Assembly: GCA_943846615.1 (NCBI GenBank)
Contig: OX044354.1
Span: forward strand, 62,001-126,000
Length of the DNA: 64,000 nt
DNA from: an uncultured Amylibacter sp.
Lineage (GTDB): Bacteria > Pseudomonadota > Alphaproteobacteria > Rhodobacterales > Rhodobacteraceae
Direction of reading: 5' to 3'
The stretch's first letter is position 1. Each line of letters opens with the position of its first letter. Shown here piece after piece: positions 27,605 to 36,983 of this stretch. The notes under the pieces were generated by a model that was given only the letters and a program-made list of their open reading frames with translations, was not told the DNA's origin and did no database searches. The position numbers were made by a program, and so were the translations under genes.

Positions 27605-29011
27605 TCACTGATTTTCAGTCACATCCTTGATACGTGCCAATGTTTCGTCACGTCCCAAAACGCCCATCATACCAAATGCGGATGGCGCGTTGGCGCGACC
27701 CGATAGGGCTGCTTTCAATGGCATTCCGATTTTACCAAGACCTATATCTTGGCTGGCAGCAAAGTCACGCATGGAGGCTTCTAACTCGGCTGCGCCCCAC
27801 CTAGCATCTGCAAGCAGCGGGGTCAATTGCTTTAGTATACCAATGGATACCGAATTGATATTTTGTGCGGATCTTTCATCTAAATCAATAGGTCGCGTGG
27901 TCAAAACAAAGTGAGCTTTGTCGATCACATCGCCAAGGCGCTTTGATTTTTCCCGTAAAATGGGCAGGGCGCTAATCAACGCGTTCTTTGCTGCATCATC
28001 TAAATCAATGCCAACCTCTGCGGCATAGTCAAACAAATCTTGCGCCAAAGACGCATCAACTGATGTCTTAATATGGTGTGCCGAAACATTATCCAGCTTT
28101 TTGAAATCCAAACGCGACGGCGATTTGCCCAGCCCGTTGAAATCAAACCACGAAATCGCCTGTTCGGTTGTAAACAACTCGTCATTTCCATGGCTCCACC
28201 CTAGACGGGTCAGATAATTACGCATTGCTTCGGGCGTGTAGCCCATTGCTGCATACTCATGCACGCCAGTTGCATTTGTGCGCTTTGATAACTTCTTGCC
28301 ATCATCACCGTGGATCAATGGAATATGTGCAAACGTCGGAATATCCCACCCCATTGCAGTGTAAATCAGCGATTGGCGACCGGCATTGATTAAATGGTCA
28401 TCACCACGAATAATATGCGTCACCCCCATGTCGTGGTCGTCCACAACAACGGCCAACATATAGGTCGGGTTGCCATCGGATCGCAGCATGATCAAATCGT
28501 CAAAGGTGCTCGCGGCCCAGCTAACCTTCTTTTGCACCTTGTCTTTGATCGCAACACCACCTTCGCGGGGCGATTTTAGGCGCACAACATACGGCGCATC
28601 AGGATGTATTGAAACATCCGCATCACGCCACGGACTTTGAAATGGCAATGGGTTCTTATCAATGGCGGCTTGCTCGCGATACGCATCAATTTCCGCAGGT
28701 GTTGAAAAACACTTATACGCATGCCCCGATGCAACCATCTGCATTGCAACCTCGCGGTGTCGGTCGGATCGCGCGAATTGGCTATACGCCTCGCCATCAT
28801 AATCCAACCCCAACCACTTCAAACCCTTTAACAACGCTTCGGTCGCTTCTGGCGTTGAACGTTCGCGATCCGTATCTTCGATGCGCAACAAAAATTTGCC
28901 ATTGTTCGCCTTGGCATAAAGCCAGTTAAACAAAGCAGTGCGCGCGCCACCAATATGAAGGTAGCCAGTCGGCGAAGGTGCGAAGCGGGTTACGACAGGT
29001 GTGTCTGACAT
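27605..29011 (-). CDS. gltX: Glutamyl-tRNA synthetase
   Basis: Charges tRNA-Glu and, in many Alphaproteobacteria, also tRNA-Gln for later amidation. The 468 residues show the class I signatures FAPSPTGYLHIGGARTAL (HIGH) and KKLSKR (KMSKS equivalent, about residue 245). The C-terminal anticodon-binding helical domain is present. Relatives often have two gltX copies, so which one this is cannot be decided. It diverges from comEC across 66 bp. Confidence 0.95.
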   Translation of the reverse strand: MSDTPVVTRFAPSPTGYLHIGGARTALFNWLYAKANNGKFLLRIEDTDRERSTPEATEALLKGLKWLGLDYDGEAYSQFARSDRHREVAMQMVASGHAYKCFSTPAEIDAYREQAAIDKNPLPFQSPWRDADVSIHPDAPYVVRLKSPREGGVAIKDKVQKKVSWAASTFDDLIMLRSDGNPTYMLAVVVDDHDMGVTHIIRGDDHLINAGRQSLIYTAMGWDIPTFAHIPLIHGDDGKKLSKRTNATGVHEYAAMGYTPEAMRNYLTRLGWSHGNDELFTTEQAISWFDFNGLGKSPSRLDFKKLDNVSAHHIKTSVDASLAQDLFDYAAEVGIDLDDAAKNALISALPILREKSKRLGDVIDKAHFVLTTRPIDLDERSAQNINSVSIGILKQLTPLLADARWGAAELEASMRDFAASQDIGLGKIGMPLKAALSGRANAPSAFGMMGVLGRDETLARIKDVTENQ

Positions 29012-29077
29012 TTGAAATTAACCTAATTTAAACCATAAAAAGTGGATTGTTGTCTCTCTTAGGCAATAGAGGTTCGC

Positions 29078-31063
29078 GTGGCAATAGAGGCGGTTCAAAT
29101 TCGGCTGGCTGAAACGCTGGCGGTACAGCGCCAACAAGGCCTGCTGTGGGTGCCTGTGTGGCTGGGTTTTGGCATCTGGTCCTATTTTGAGCTGGCGAAT
29201 GAGCCCAGCGTGAATACCTTTCGCATCTGCGCAATACTGTGCGTAGTATTTTTCGCCGTCGGCTTGATCAAGAAATTCACATTTTCAATCGTACCAATGG
29301 TTACGGCGCTGATATTATTGGGATTTGTTCTATCCATCATCCGCGCCGAATCTGTCGCTGGCCCCGTTCTCGGATGGCGATACTATGGCCCAGTCACGGG
29401 CACCGTCGTGGCCATTGACCGATCAAGTTCCGACAAACCACGCATCACATTAAAAAACCCAACCATGGGCAAGATAAGCGCGCAACGCACCCCCACATAT
29501 ATTCGGGTATCCCTACATTCCGATCAAACCATATTGCCCAAACCAGGCGCGCAATTCGCCATCGTCGGCAGCTTCTCGCCCCCCAATGGCCCGTCAGAGC
29601 CCAACGGATATAACTTTCAACGCCGCGCATGGTTTCAAACGTTGGGGGCTGTAGGTTACAGCCGAAAACACTACACAGTATTGTCCGAACCCACATCGTA
29701 TAGCTGGCGCCTCTGGGTGTTTCGGATCCGTCTGGCCATATCATCAGAATTACGAAAACACATGCCAATCAAAGAGGGCGGTTTCGCCGCCGCAATCATC
29801 GTCGGCGACAGATCATTCGTAAACCAAACATCACTGGTTCATCTGCGTCGCGCAAACTTGGCCCATCTGCTGGCCATCTCCGGTTTACATATGGGGCTAA
29901 TGACGGGGGTGGTCTTCGCGCTGATCCGCGTTGGATTGGCCTTCTTCCCACGGCTGTCCCTTCGTCTGCCAGTTAAAAAAATCGCCGCTGTTTGCGCGAT
30001 CTTCGTCGGTTCATCCTATTTGGTTCTCTCGGGCGCCAGCGTCGCAACACAACGCGCCTTTGTGATGGTGGCCATGATGCTGGGCGCAATCCTGATTGAT
30101 CGCCCCGCAATATCCCTTCGTGCGGTTGCCATGGCGGCAATTATCATCCTGACAATCTGGCCTGAAAACTTGCTGGAGCCGGGTTTCCAGATGTCCTTTG
30201 CGGCCACTATCGGGCTGGTCGTCGTGTTTCGCGGTCTCAAAGATGTACGTTGGTGGCAGGCGATGTATCATGGACGCTGGCGATATATACAACCCGTGAT
30301 TGGTCTGCTTGGCTCATCACTTGTTGCGGGGCTCGCAACGGCACCTTTCGCGGCCTATCACTTTAACCAAGTGGCACATTACGGCCTGATCGCCAACGTC
30401 ATTTCGCTTCCGTTGATGAGTTTGGTCGTCATGCCCTGTGCCGTGATGGCGGCGGTTTTATGGCCGCTCGGCCTTCATGGAATTGCCCTGTGGAGCATGG
30501 GGCAGGGTATCGCCGCAATCCTTGCCGTAGCCGCATGGGTGTCTGGCCTTGGTGGCGCGGTCAGTTTGATACCCCAAGCACCTCCATACTCACTGATGAT
30601 ATTCGTTTTGGGCGCAATGCTGATTATCCTGCTACGTGATCGGTTGCGCTGGGTCGCAGCGCCGTTAATCGTAACCTCCCTTATCCAATGGGGGCAGGGA
30701 ACCCGCCCCGATGTCTTGGTTACGGGCAACGGGCGACTGGTGGGCGTATTGGACGACGGCAAACGTGCATTAAACCGTAAACGCGGGAACGGGTTCGCCG
30801 CACGCACATGGCTGGAAAATGATGGTCTATTGTTCGATCAGAAAAAGAACGCGGCCCTGTTCGCAGCCCCAAACGTAGATCGCTTTATCCACGCTGTAGG
30901 CGACGATCACATCTTTTATCTCTGGGGCAAAAAACGCCTGCGATACGATGGATCATTGTCGTTTGCGGCTAGCAAAGATGGCCTTGAAATAAAAACCGCC
31001 CGTCAAGAGGGCGGCAAACGGTTATGGAATTCCTATCGCTTACGCAAGGCGCGGGGAATTTAA
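29078..31063 (+). CDS. comEC: DNA internalisation protein ComEC/Rec2
   Basis: Polytopic inner-membrane channel that carries single-stranded DNA into the cytoplasm during transformation. The 661 residues show an N-terminal region with membrane segments and a DUF4131 OB-like domain (about 30-180). The Competence domain (about 215-490) has many membrane helices and the motif RANLAHLLAISGLHMGL. The C-terminal metallo-beta-lactamase-like part is short and degenerate, as in other Rhodobacterales. The start is a GTG at 29078 with AGAGG at good spacing. In Rhodobacter, ComEC is needed to receive gene-transfer-agent DNA. It is convergent with lexA. Confidence 0.92.
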   Translation: MAIEAVQIRLAETLAVQRQQGLLWVPVWLGFGIWSYFELANEPSVNTFRICAILCVVFFAVGLIKKFTFSIVPMVTALILLGFVLSIIRAESVAGPVLGWRYYGPVTGTVVAIDRSSSDKPRITLKNPTMGKISAQRTPTYIRVSLHSDQTILPKPGAQFAIVGSFSPPNGPSEPNGYNFQRRAWFQTLGAVGYSRKHYTVLSEPTSYSWRLWVFRIRLAISSELRKHMPIKEGGFAAAIIVGDRSFVNQTSLVHLRRANLAHLLAISGLHMGLMTGVVFALIRVGLAFFPRLSLRLPVKKIAAVCAIFVGSSYLVLSGASVATQRAFVMVAMMLGAILIDRPAISLRAVAMAAIIILTIWPENLLEPGFQMSFAATIGLVVVFRGLKDVRWWQAMYHGRWRYIQPVIGLLGSSLVAGLATAPFAAYHFNQVAHYGLIANVISLPLMSLVVMPCAVMAAVLWPLGLHGIALWSMGQGIAAILAVAAWVSGLGGAVSLIPQAPPYSLMIFVLGAMLIILLRDRLRWVAAPLIVTSLIQWGQGTRPDVLVTGNGRLVGVLDDGKRALNRKRGNGFAARTWLENDGLLFDQKKNAALFAAPNVDRFIHAVGDDHIFYLWGKKRLRYDGSLSFAASKDGLEIKTARQEGGKRLWNSYRLRKARGI

Positions 31064-31137
31064 TGTAATACCCCCAAAGGTTAATACGAAAATGCAAATA
31101 TGTTAATTTTCGCGTCATTATATTTTCACGATGCTTT

Positions 31138-31167
31138 CTAGACGTAATCTAGACGTTTGCTAGACGT
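31138..31167. repeat. Three CTAGACGT repeats with an 11-bp period
   Basis: Exact copies of CTAGACGT start at 31138, 31149 and 31160, each separated by 3 bases. They lie in the 207-bp gap between the 3' ends of comEC and lexA. The even one-turn phasing resembles a cooperative protein-binding array. No start codon or gene of my own recognition depends on it. Confidence 0.65.
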
Positions 31168-31185
31168 TGAAAAACGCACAAATAA

Positions 31186-31213
31186 GACCGCGTTAACAAT
31201 GATTAACGCGGTC
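31186..31213. terminator. Strong hairpin between comEC and lexA
   Basis: GACCGCGTTAA (31186-31196) pairs perfectly with TTAACGCGGTC (31203-31213) around CAATGA. Read leftward, after lexA, it is followed by TTATTTG, a weak U tract. Read rightward, after comEC, by six A. Ending lexA transcripts is the likeliest role. Confidence 0.6.
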
Positions 31214-31240
31214 AAAAAATACGAAAATGGTGGGTGGTAT

Positions 31241-31262
31241 TTCCTGACCCAAGGGTCAGGAA
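31241..31262. repeat. 22-bp perfect palindrome next to the lexA 3' end
   Basis: TTCCTGACCC (31241-31250) and GGGTCAGGAA (31253-31262) are exact complements separated only by AA. It lies 8 bp beyond the lexA stop. The near-absence of a loop favours a protein-binding dyad or a cruciform over a terminator. Confidence 0.55.
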
Positions 31263-31270
31263 TTCAATTG

Positions 31271-31957
31271 TTAATATGTGCGGATCAAACCAACCAATTT
31301 ACCCTGCACCTTAACCTGATCATCACGATAAACGCGGGTCTCATATGCTGGGTTTGCGGCCTCTAACGCGATTACTGAACCACGTTTGCGCAAACGCTTC
31401 AACGTTGCCTCTTGGTCTTCAACCAGTGCCACAACAATATCACCATTATCCGCATCGTTTTGCTCATTAATCACAACAATATCGCCGTCATTAATCCCCG
31501 CTTCGATCATTGAATCACCCTTAACTTCCAGCGCGTAATGACGTCCAGAGTTTTTTAGCATTTCACCCGGCACTGATACGTTATTGGCAACCTGCTGGAT
31601 CGCCTCAATTGGTGTACCCGCCGCAATACGTCCCATGACTGGTAACGTCAGGGCATTCGCGGCCTCAATCGGCAAGGCTGTTGCGGGTGGAGGTGTCAAT
31701 GACCCTTCGATAATACGCGGTGTAAAACCACTGCCTTCAATACTCTCGGGCAGGCGTAGAATTTCAATCGCACGGGCACGATGCGCCAAACGACGGATGA
31801 AGCCACGTTCCTCTAGGGCGGTAATCAAACGGTGAATGCCCGATTTGGATCGCAGATCCAGTGCCTCTTTCATTTCGTCAAAGCTGGGCGGAACGCCATC
31901 TTTTTGTAGACGCTTGTGAATGAATTCCAGCAAATCCAGTTGTTTACGTGTCAGCAT
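31271..31957 (-). CDS. lexA: LexA SOS repressor
   Basis: Transcriptional repressor of DNA-damage genes that cuts itself when RecA is activated. The 228 residues comprise a winged-helix DNA-binding domain (1-70) with recognition helix region [20 protein letters not shown], a linker, and the peptidase domain. The cleavage site is Ala113-Gly114 ([10 protein letters not shown]). The catalytic Ser149 lies in [11 protein letters not shown] and Lys187 in DQEATLKRL. The leader has an SOS box, so it is self-regulated. It is followed by two dyads and convergent with comEC. Confidence 0.97.
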   Translation of the reverse strand: MLTRKQLDLLEFIHKRLQKDGVPPSFDEMKEALDLRSKSGIHRLITALEERGFIRRLAHRARAIEILRLPESIEGSGFTPRIIEGSLTPPPATALPIEAANALTLPVMGRIAAGTPIEAIQQVANNVSVPGEMLKNSGRHYALEVKGDSMIEAGINDGDIVVINEQNDADNGDIVVALVEDQEATLKRLRKRGSVIALEAANPAYETRVYRDDQVKVQGKLVGLIRTY

Positions 31958-32000
31958 TTTTCGCCTCCGACCCTGTTATGTATCACTTATGTTCCACTTA

Positions 32001-32015
32001 GTTCTACAAGTGTTC
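32001..32015 (-). promoter_or_regulatory. LexA-binding SOS box of lexA
   Basis: GTTC-TACAAGT-GTTC is the exact alphaproteobacterial SOS box, 44-58 bp upstream of the lexA start. A further GTTC occurs at 31991 with a 6-bp gap, giving three GTTC in a row. Together with the recA box it indicates an intact SOS circuit. Confidence 0.88.
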
Positions 32016-32051
32016 TTGTTTTGTGTCAAATAGTATTAACAAACGGATAAT

Positions 32052-32810
32052 TTACAGAATTTCACTCAACCCGTCATAGATCATTTTAAGACCTGCAAGG
32101 GTTAACAAAACATATGCAATTTTAGTGAAAAGGCTTTGCGACAATGATTTATGCAATTTTAGCCCCGCATAAACCCCAAACGGGATCATCGGCGCCAGCA
32201 TCAATGAAACCTTAATACTTTCCCATGTGATTTGCCCGAAATACAAATACGGCCCGACCTTCATCCAGTTTATACAGGCAAATAGAAATCCAAATGTACC
32301 GATAAATTGGCTCTTTGGTAAATCCTGATTTAACAAAAACGCCCGCACAGGCGGGCCGCCCGCATGTGCCAAATGGCTGGTAAAACCAGAGATCACAGCA
32401 AAAAAGAAACCGAATTTTTTCGGCATTTTACCTGAAATTTTCGGCAGGTAATTACGAAGAAAATGCAAACCCGCAAACCACAACGCAATAACGCCAACCA
32501 ACAGGCGCAACCATTCAGGGCGCACAACCCCAAACGCCAATGTCCCAAACGCGATTCCAATCATCGAACCAAGGATCAGGATTTTAAGGTATTGGCGTTG
32601 AAAATGATTGCGATAATTCCACAGGTTCGTCGTATCGATCACCACAAACAGCGGCAACAAAATTCCCGCCGCCATAATCGGTGGAACATACATCGATAAA
32701 ACGGGAACACCCAACGATCCAAATCCAGCCGCCAAACCCGATTTCGACACGCCAACGAAAAACACCATGATAGAAGCCACAATGATAAATTGTGCACCGA
32801 TTTCAATCAC
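32052..32810 (-). CDS. Sulfite exporter TauE/SafE family (TSUP) permease
   Basis: A 252-residue integral membrane protein with about eight predicted helices, of the TSUP/TauE-SafE family of anion carriers. SGFTSHLAHAGGPPVRAFLLNQ is the conserved middle motif of this family, and GLAAGFGSLGVPVLS the N-terminal one. Substrates in the family include sulfite, sulfoacetate and other organosulfonates, and nothing nearby fixes the choice. Its start overlaps the moeA stop by 4 bases (ATGA), so it is translated from the trp-moa transcript. A link to molybdenum-cofactor enzymes such as sulfite dehydrogenase is possible but only inferred. Confidence 0.85.
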   Translation of the reverse strand: MIEIGAQFIIVASIMVFFVGVSKSGLAAGFGSLGVPVLSMYVPPIMAAGILLPLFVVIDTTNLWNYRNHFQRQYLKILILGSMIGIAFGTLAFGVVRPEWLRLLVGVIALWFAGLHFLRNYLPKISGKMPKKFGFFFAVISGFTSHLAHAGGPPVRAFLLNQDLPKSQFIGTFGFLFACINWMKVGPYLYFGQITWESIKVSLMLAPMIPFGVYAGLKLHKSLSQSLFTKIAYVLLTLAGLKMIYDGLSEIL

Positions 32811-33991
32811 AATGGAATAATGCTCACTGATTGCCCTGCGCCTAACGCAGGCGCGTTTGGTTGGCGAACAATCAATGCATTTGCCTGCGATAATACAGAT
32901 AACAATGAACTATCTTGGCGCTCAAACGCCTTAACCGTCAGGTTCCCGTTTTCCATTTCTGTGACGGCACGCATATAATGCGCACGCGGACCGTTTTTGC
33001 CCAAATCTTTTGATAAAACAGCGTTTTGAGTGCTCAGCGCTGCTTTCCCCAATCCCAACATCGCATTGATTGCAGGGACTAAAAACACTGTACCACAAAC
33101 CATCGAACTCACGGGATTACCTGGTAATCCAACCATAGGAATGCCACGCAATCGCCCCGCCATCAACGGTTTACCTGGGCGCATTGCCACCTTGTAAAAC
33201 GATGTATCCATGCCCATTTCACCCGCCACAGAATGCACCAGATCATAATCGCCAACAGACGCACCGCCCAGTGTGACGATCATGTCCACATCATCACACA
33301 GGCCCAAAACATATTCCAACTCTGCGCGGGTATCACGTGCGATCGGCAGGATACGACCGATACCGCCAGCGGCCTCGATCATCACCTTTAGGCCGTAATT
33401 ATTGGACGATATGATTTGATCAATGTCGGGCGTGTCGCCAACGGTAACCAATTCATCACCCGTCGCAACCAAGGCAATCACAGGTTTGCGGAAAACTGGC
33501 ACCACAGGAATATTCATCGCGGCCAACAGCGATATTTCAGCAGGGCCCAAATATAAGGGCGCGGTGATTTCATCACCTTTGGTGAAATCACCACCCATGG
33601 GGCGGATGTATGTCGCCGCGTCAATGTTTTCGCCAACAGTGATCGTATCACCATCGCGGGTACAATCTTCTTGGATTAAAATACGATCGGCACCTTCGGG
33701 GACGGGGGCGCCTGTGAAAATGCGAATGGCTTGGCCGCTATTCAGTTCCAGATCACAACGCGCACCGGCGGCGGATGTGCCAATCACCTGCAATTGCGCA
33801 CCGCTTAGCAGATCATCTGATTGAACCGCATATCCATCCATCGCGGATGAGGCAAAAGGTGGTTGATCACGCAGTGCATGCAGCGAACGTGCCAATATAC
33901 GCCCGCCAGCCTGTGATAAAGGAATGTCTTCAATGTCCGTCGGATTTACCAAATCAAACACATTTGCCAGCGCTTGTTCAACGCTGATCAT
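32807..33991 (-). CDS. moeA: Molybdopterin molybdenumtransferase MoeA
   Basis: Inserts molybdate into adenylylated molybdopterin to finish the molybdenum cofactor. The 394 residues show the MoeA order: N-terminal lid domains with SSAMDGYAV, the MPT-binding domain with [10 protein letters not shown] and [34 protein letters not shown], and a C-terminal beta domain. It is the fifth gene of a leftward operon beginning at trpG and overlaps moaC by 4 bases. Length and motifs are normal. Confidence 0.95.
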   Translation of the reverse strand: MISVEQALANVFDLVNPTDIEDIPLSQAGGRILARSLHALRDQPPFASSAMDGYAVQSDDLLSGAQLQVIGTSAAGARCDLELNSGQAIRIFTGAPVPEGADRILIQEDCTRDGDTITVGENIDAATYIRPMGGDFTKGDEITAPLYLGPAEISLLAAMNIPVVPVFRKPVIALVATGDELVTVGDTPDIDQIISSNNYGLKVMIEAAGGIGRILPIARDTRAELEYVLGLCDDVDMIVTLGGASVGDYDLVHSVAGEMGMDTSFYKVAMRPGKPLMAGRLRGIPMVGLPGNPVSSMVCGTVFLVPAINAMLGLGKAALSTQNAVLSKDLGKNGPRAHYMRAVTEMENGNLTVKAFERQDSSLLSVLSQANALIVRQPNAPALGAGQSVSIIPL

Positions 33992-34464
33992 TTGGCAACC
34001 AATCTCCCAGATTTCCCGCCATCCTTCAACGTAACGCGGATATCGGAAATAATCATGGTTTTATCCACGGCCTTGACCATGTCGTAAACGGTCAGCGCCG
34101 CAACATTAACGGCCGTAAGTGCCTCCATTTCAACACCAGTTTGACCCGTGGTTTTCACCGTCGCCTCAATTTCAACGGCGTTATCATTGGGAACAGGGAG
34201 CAAATCAACAGCCACCTTGGTAATAGGCAAGGGATGGCACAATGGGATCAAATCGGGCGTCTTTTTCGCCGCCATGATACCCGCCAAACGCGCAATACCC
34301 AAAACATCACCTTTTTTCGCCGAACCATCCATAATTTGGCGCAGGGTGTCGGGTTGCATAATTACGCGGCCTTTGGCTGTGGCAATGCGCGATGTAATAT
34401 CCTTGTCCGACACATCAACCATGTGCGCTTGACCTTGTTCGTCAAAGTGTGTGAGTTCAGACAT
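33988..34464 (-). CDS. moaC: Cyclic pyranopterin monophosphate synthase MoaC
   Basis: Second step of molybdenum-cofactor synthesis, acting on the product of MoaA. The 158 residues begin [18 protein letters not shown] and contain [12 protein letters not shown] (catalytic region) and [32 protein letters not shown], all typical. It overlaps trpC by one base and moeA by four. This trpC-moaC-moeA linkage is a common Rhodobacterales arrangement with no known functional reason. Confidence 0.96.
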   Translation of the reverse strand: MSELTHFDEQGQAHMVDVSDKDITSRIATAKGRVIMQPDTLRQIMDGSAKKGDVLGIARLAGIMAAKKTPDLIPLCHPLPITKVAVDLLPVPNDNAVEIEATVKTTGQTGVEMEALTAVNVAALTVYDMVKAVDKTMIISDIRVTLKDGGKSGRLVAK

Positions 34465-35270
34465 TAGTGTGATCCTTTCACCGGATTAGCCAGCAGGGTT
34501 TTCGTCGCAGTCGCCACATCTGCCTGACGCATCAGGCTCTCGCCGATCAGGAAACTGCGCGCGCCAACATTTGCCATTTGTGCCATATCATCGGGGGTGA
34601 AAATACCACTCTCTGTCACCATGTGACGATCCGATGGTACGTGTTTGGACAATTCGCGGGTTGTATCCAGCGTGACGTCGAACGTTTTAAGATTGCGGTT
34701 GTTGATCCCAAACAATGGCGATTTGCATTCCAACGCGCGATCCAATTCTTCGCGGTTATGAACCTCTAACAACACATCCATGCCCCATTCAAATGCACAT
34801 GCTTCTAATTCTTGCGCCTGTGCATCCGAAACAGAGGCCAGAATTATCAAAATACAATCCGCATTCCATGCACGCGCCTGGGCGACCTGATATGTGTCAT
34901 ACATAAAATCCTTGCGCAGCGCCGGCAGGTCACATGCCGCACGCGCTTCCATCAAAAATTCAGGTGCACCCTGAAACGATGGTGTGTCGGTCAAAACAGA
35001 CAGGCAGGTCGCACCACCCTTTTGATAGGCCTCTGCCAATGCAGCAGGGTGAAAATCGGGACGGATCAAACCTTTGGATGGGCTGGCTTTCTTAATCTCG
35101 GCGATCAGCCCGTAACCCGTTTCACATGCGGTGTTCAACGCGTCCGCGAACCCACGCGTCGCGTCCGCTTCTTTCGCCATATCCTCAAGGTCTTTATACG
35201 GCAACGCTACTTTGGCCGCCTTAACCTCTTCTAACTTATACGTTTTTATTTTTTCAAGAATATCAGCCAT
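34464..35270 (-). CDS. trpC: Indole-3-glycerol phosphate synthase
   Basis: Closes the indole ring in tryptophan synthesis (CdRP to indole-3-glycerol phosphate). The 268-residue TIM barrel has [16 protein letters not shown] with the catalytic lysine, [12 protein letters not shown] with the second lysine, [11 protein letters not shown] and [12 protein letters not shown]. This is the free monofunctional form, not the TrpC-TrpF fusion of enterics. Its start directly abuts the trpD stop. Confidence 0.96.
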   Translation of the reverse strand: MADILEKIKTYKLEEVKAAKVALPYKDLEDMAKEADATRGFADALNTACETGYGLIAEIKKASPSKGLIRPDFHPAALAEAYQKGGATCLSVLTDTPSFQGAPEFLMEARAACDLPALRKDFMYDTYQVAQARAWNADCILIILASVSDAQAQELEACAFEWGMDVLLEVHNREELDRALECKSPLFGINNRNLKTFDVTLDTTRELSKHVPSDRHMVTESGIFTPDDMAQMANVGARSFLIGESLMRQADVATATKTLLANPVKGSH

Positions 35271-36287
35271 TTATGTCTCGTTTGTAATCTTCGCCAGCAG
35301 GCTTAGTTTCTCTTTTGCGGCACCGCTTGCGATGCTCTCGGCGGCGATTTCGACACCATTTTTCAGATCGGATGCTTTATCCGCAATCACCAATGCAGCA
35401 GCCGAATTCAACAACACGGAATCACGATATGCCGATTTGTCGCCATCTAAAACACCCCGCAATGCGGCGGCGTTATATTCGGGATCACGCCCAACAATTT
35501 CACTGAAATCATGAACAGGCAGACCAGCATCTTCGGGATGAATTTCACGTTCCGTGATCGCTCCATCCTCCAGCGCCGCAACCCAAGATTTGCCAGAGAT
35601 CGAAATCTTATCTGTGCCATCAGACCCATGCACCAACCATGCCTTTTCTGAACCAAGCTGTTGCAACACCTCCGCCATCGGGCGGATCAGCTCGCGTAAA
35701 AACGCACCCGTTAATTGACGTTTAACACCAGCGGGGCTGGTCAATGGCCCAAGAATATTGAAAATGGTACGTGTACCCAGCTCGATACGCGCCGGCATCA
35801 CATGTTTCATTGCAGGATGATGCATCGGCGCCATCATAAAACAGATACCCGCTTGATCCAGCGCTCGTTGCGCAACATCGGCGGGGATCATGACATTCAC
35901 ACCAGAAAGTGTCAGCGCATCAGCAGATCCAGATTTCGATGACAGGCTGCGATTGCCATGTTTCGCAATCGGCACACCAGCACCAGCAGCGACAAGGGCG
36001 CAAGCGGTCGAAATATTAAAAATATTCTTGCCATCACCACCTGTACCAACGATGTCCATCGTACCAACAGGCGCATCCACAGGCACGCAATGCTTGCGCA
36101 TCACCGTCGCTGCAGCGGCGTATTCATCAACGGTTTCACCGCGCGTGCGCAATGCCATCAATAAACCACCAGTTTGGGCAGCCGTTGCTTCGCCAGTCAT
36201 GATGATTTTAAATGCTTCTTCGGCCTGCGCACGGGACAATGGAGCGTCAACTGCGGCAGCAATCAATGGTCTCAACGCATCACTCAT
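35271..36287 (-). CDS. trpD: Anthranilate phosphoribosyltransferase
   Basis: Transfers phosphoribose to anthranilate, second step of tryptophan synthesis. From ATG 36287 it has 338 residues. [18 protein letters not shown] binds [19 protein letters not shown] is the glycine loop, and [13 protein letters not shown] is conserved. The open frame has an upstream start at 36305 adding six residues. I choose 36287 because it makes a four-base ATGA overlap with trpG and matches family N-termini. Confidence 0.95.
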   Translation of the reverse strand: MSDALRPLIAAAVDAPLSRAQAEEAFKIIMTGEATAAQTGGLLMALRTRGETVDEYAAAATVMRKHCVPVDAPVGTMDIVGTGGDGKNIFNISTACALVAAGAGVPIAKHGNRSLSSKSGSADALTLSGVNVMIPADVAQRALDQAGICFMMAPMHHPAMKHVMPARIELGTRTIFNILGPLTSPAGVKRQLTGAFLRELIRPMAEVLQQLGSEKAWLVHGSDGTDKISISGKSWVAALEDGAITEREIHPEDAGLPVHDFSEIVGRDPEYNAAALRGVLDGDKSAYRDSVLLNSAAALVIADKASDLKNGVEIAAESIASGAAKEKLSLLAKITNET

Positions 36288-36865
36288 GCTGGCACCTTCA
36301 CACAATCAAGGAAGTTCTGAAGCATTTTATGTCCATGTTCGGATGCAATACTCTCTGGATGAAACTGGCAACCATGGATCGGCAACGTCTTATGCTGCAA
36401 CCCCATAATCGTCCCATCTTCCAACTCGGCGGTGATTTCTAAACATTCGGGCAATGTTTCGCGTTCCACAATCAACGAATGATAACGCGTTGCCTCAAAC
36501 GGGCTGGGCAAATCCTTGAACAAACCCTTACCAGTATGATGCATCGTGCCCATTTTGCCGTGAACAATCTCACCACAACGCACAACCTTACCGCCAAAGG
36601 CCTCGCCAATCGTTTGATGCCCTAGACATACGCCAATCAGCGGCGTTTGCGTCTCTGCGGCGGCCTGTGTCATCGCCAAACAGATACCCGCTTGTGCGGG
36701 GTCACACGGACCAGGGGACAGCATAATCGCCGATGGGTTCAACGCCATCGCCTCTTGGACATTCAACTCGTCGTTGCGTTTCACAACGACATCTGCACCC
36801 AATTCCCCAAGGTAGTGAACCAGATTGTAAGTAAAACTATCGTAGTTATCGATTAACAGTAGCAT
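36284..36865 (-). CDS. trpG: Anthranilate synthase glutaminase subunit
   Basis: Type 1 glutamine amidotransferase that supplies ammonia to TrpE. The 193 residues contain [32 protein letters not shown], the nucleophile Cys80 in [11 protein letters not shown], and the His/Glu pair in [11 protein letters not shown]. It is the first gene of the trpG-trpD-trpC-moaC-moeA-TSUP run. trpE is not within the window. No leader peptide or attenuator was recognised upstream. Confidence 0.95.
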   Translation of the reverse strand: MLLLIDNYDSFTYNLVHYLGELGADVVVKRNDELNVQEAMALNPSAIMLSPGPCDPAQAGICLAMTQAAAETQTPLIGVCLGHQTIGEAFGGKVVRCGEIVHGKMGTMHHTGKGLFKDLPSPFEATRYHSLIVERETLPECLEITAELEDGTIMGLQHKTLPIHGCQFHPESIASEHGHKMLQNFLDCVKVPA

Positions 36866-36983
36866 CTGATGTCCCAGTTTGATTGATTTAGGGGTGTTTA
36901 TCCCTTGTTTTCACGCTATAAATGCGCAAACTAGTGGGGAATGGTCAAGTGCTGTTCGCACAATACTGTAGGGAATACGCAAT

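Noticed and set aside
31157..31366. A 69-codon plus-strand open frame
   Set aside because: It begins in the repeat array and runs into lexA antisense. No coding character.
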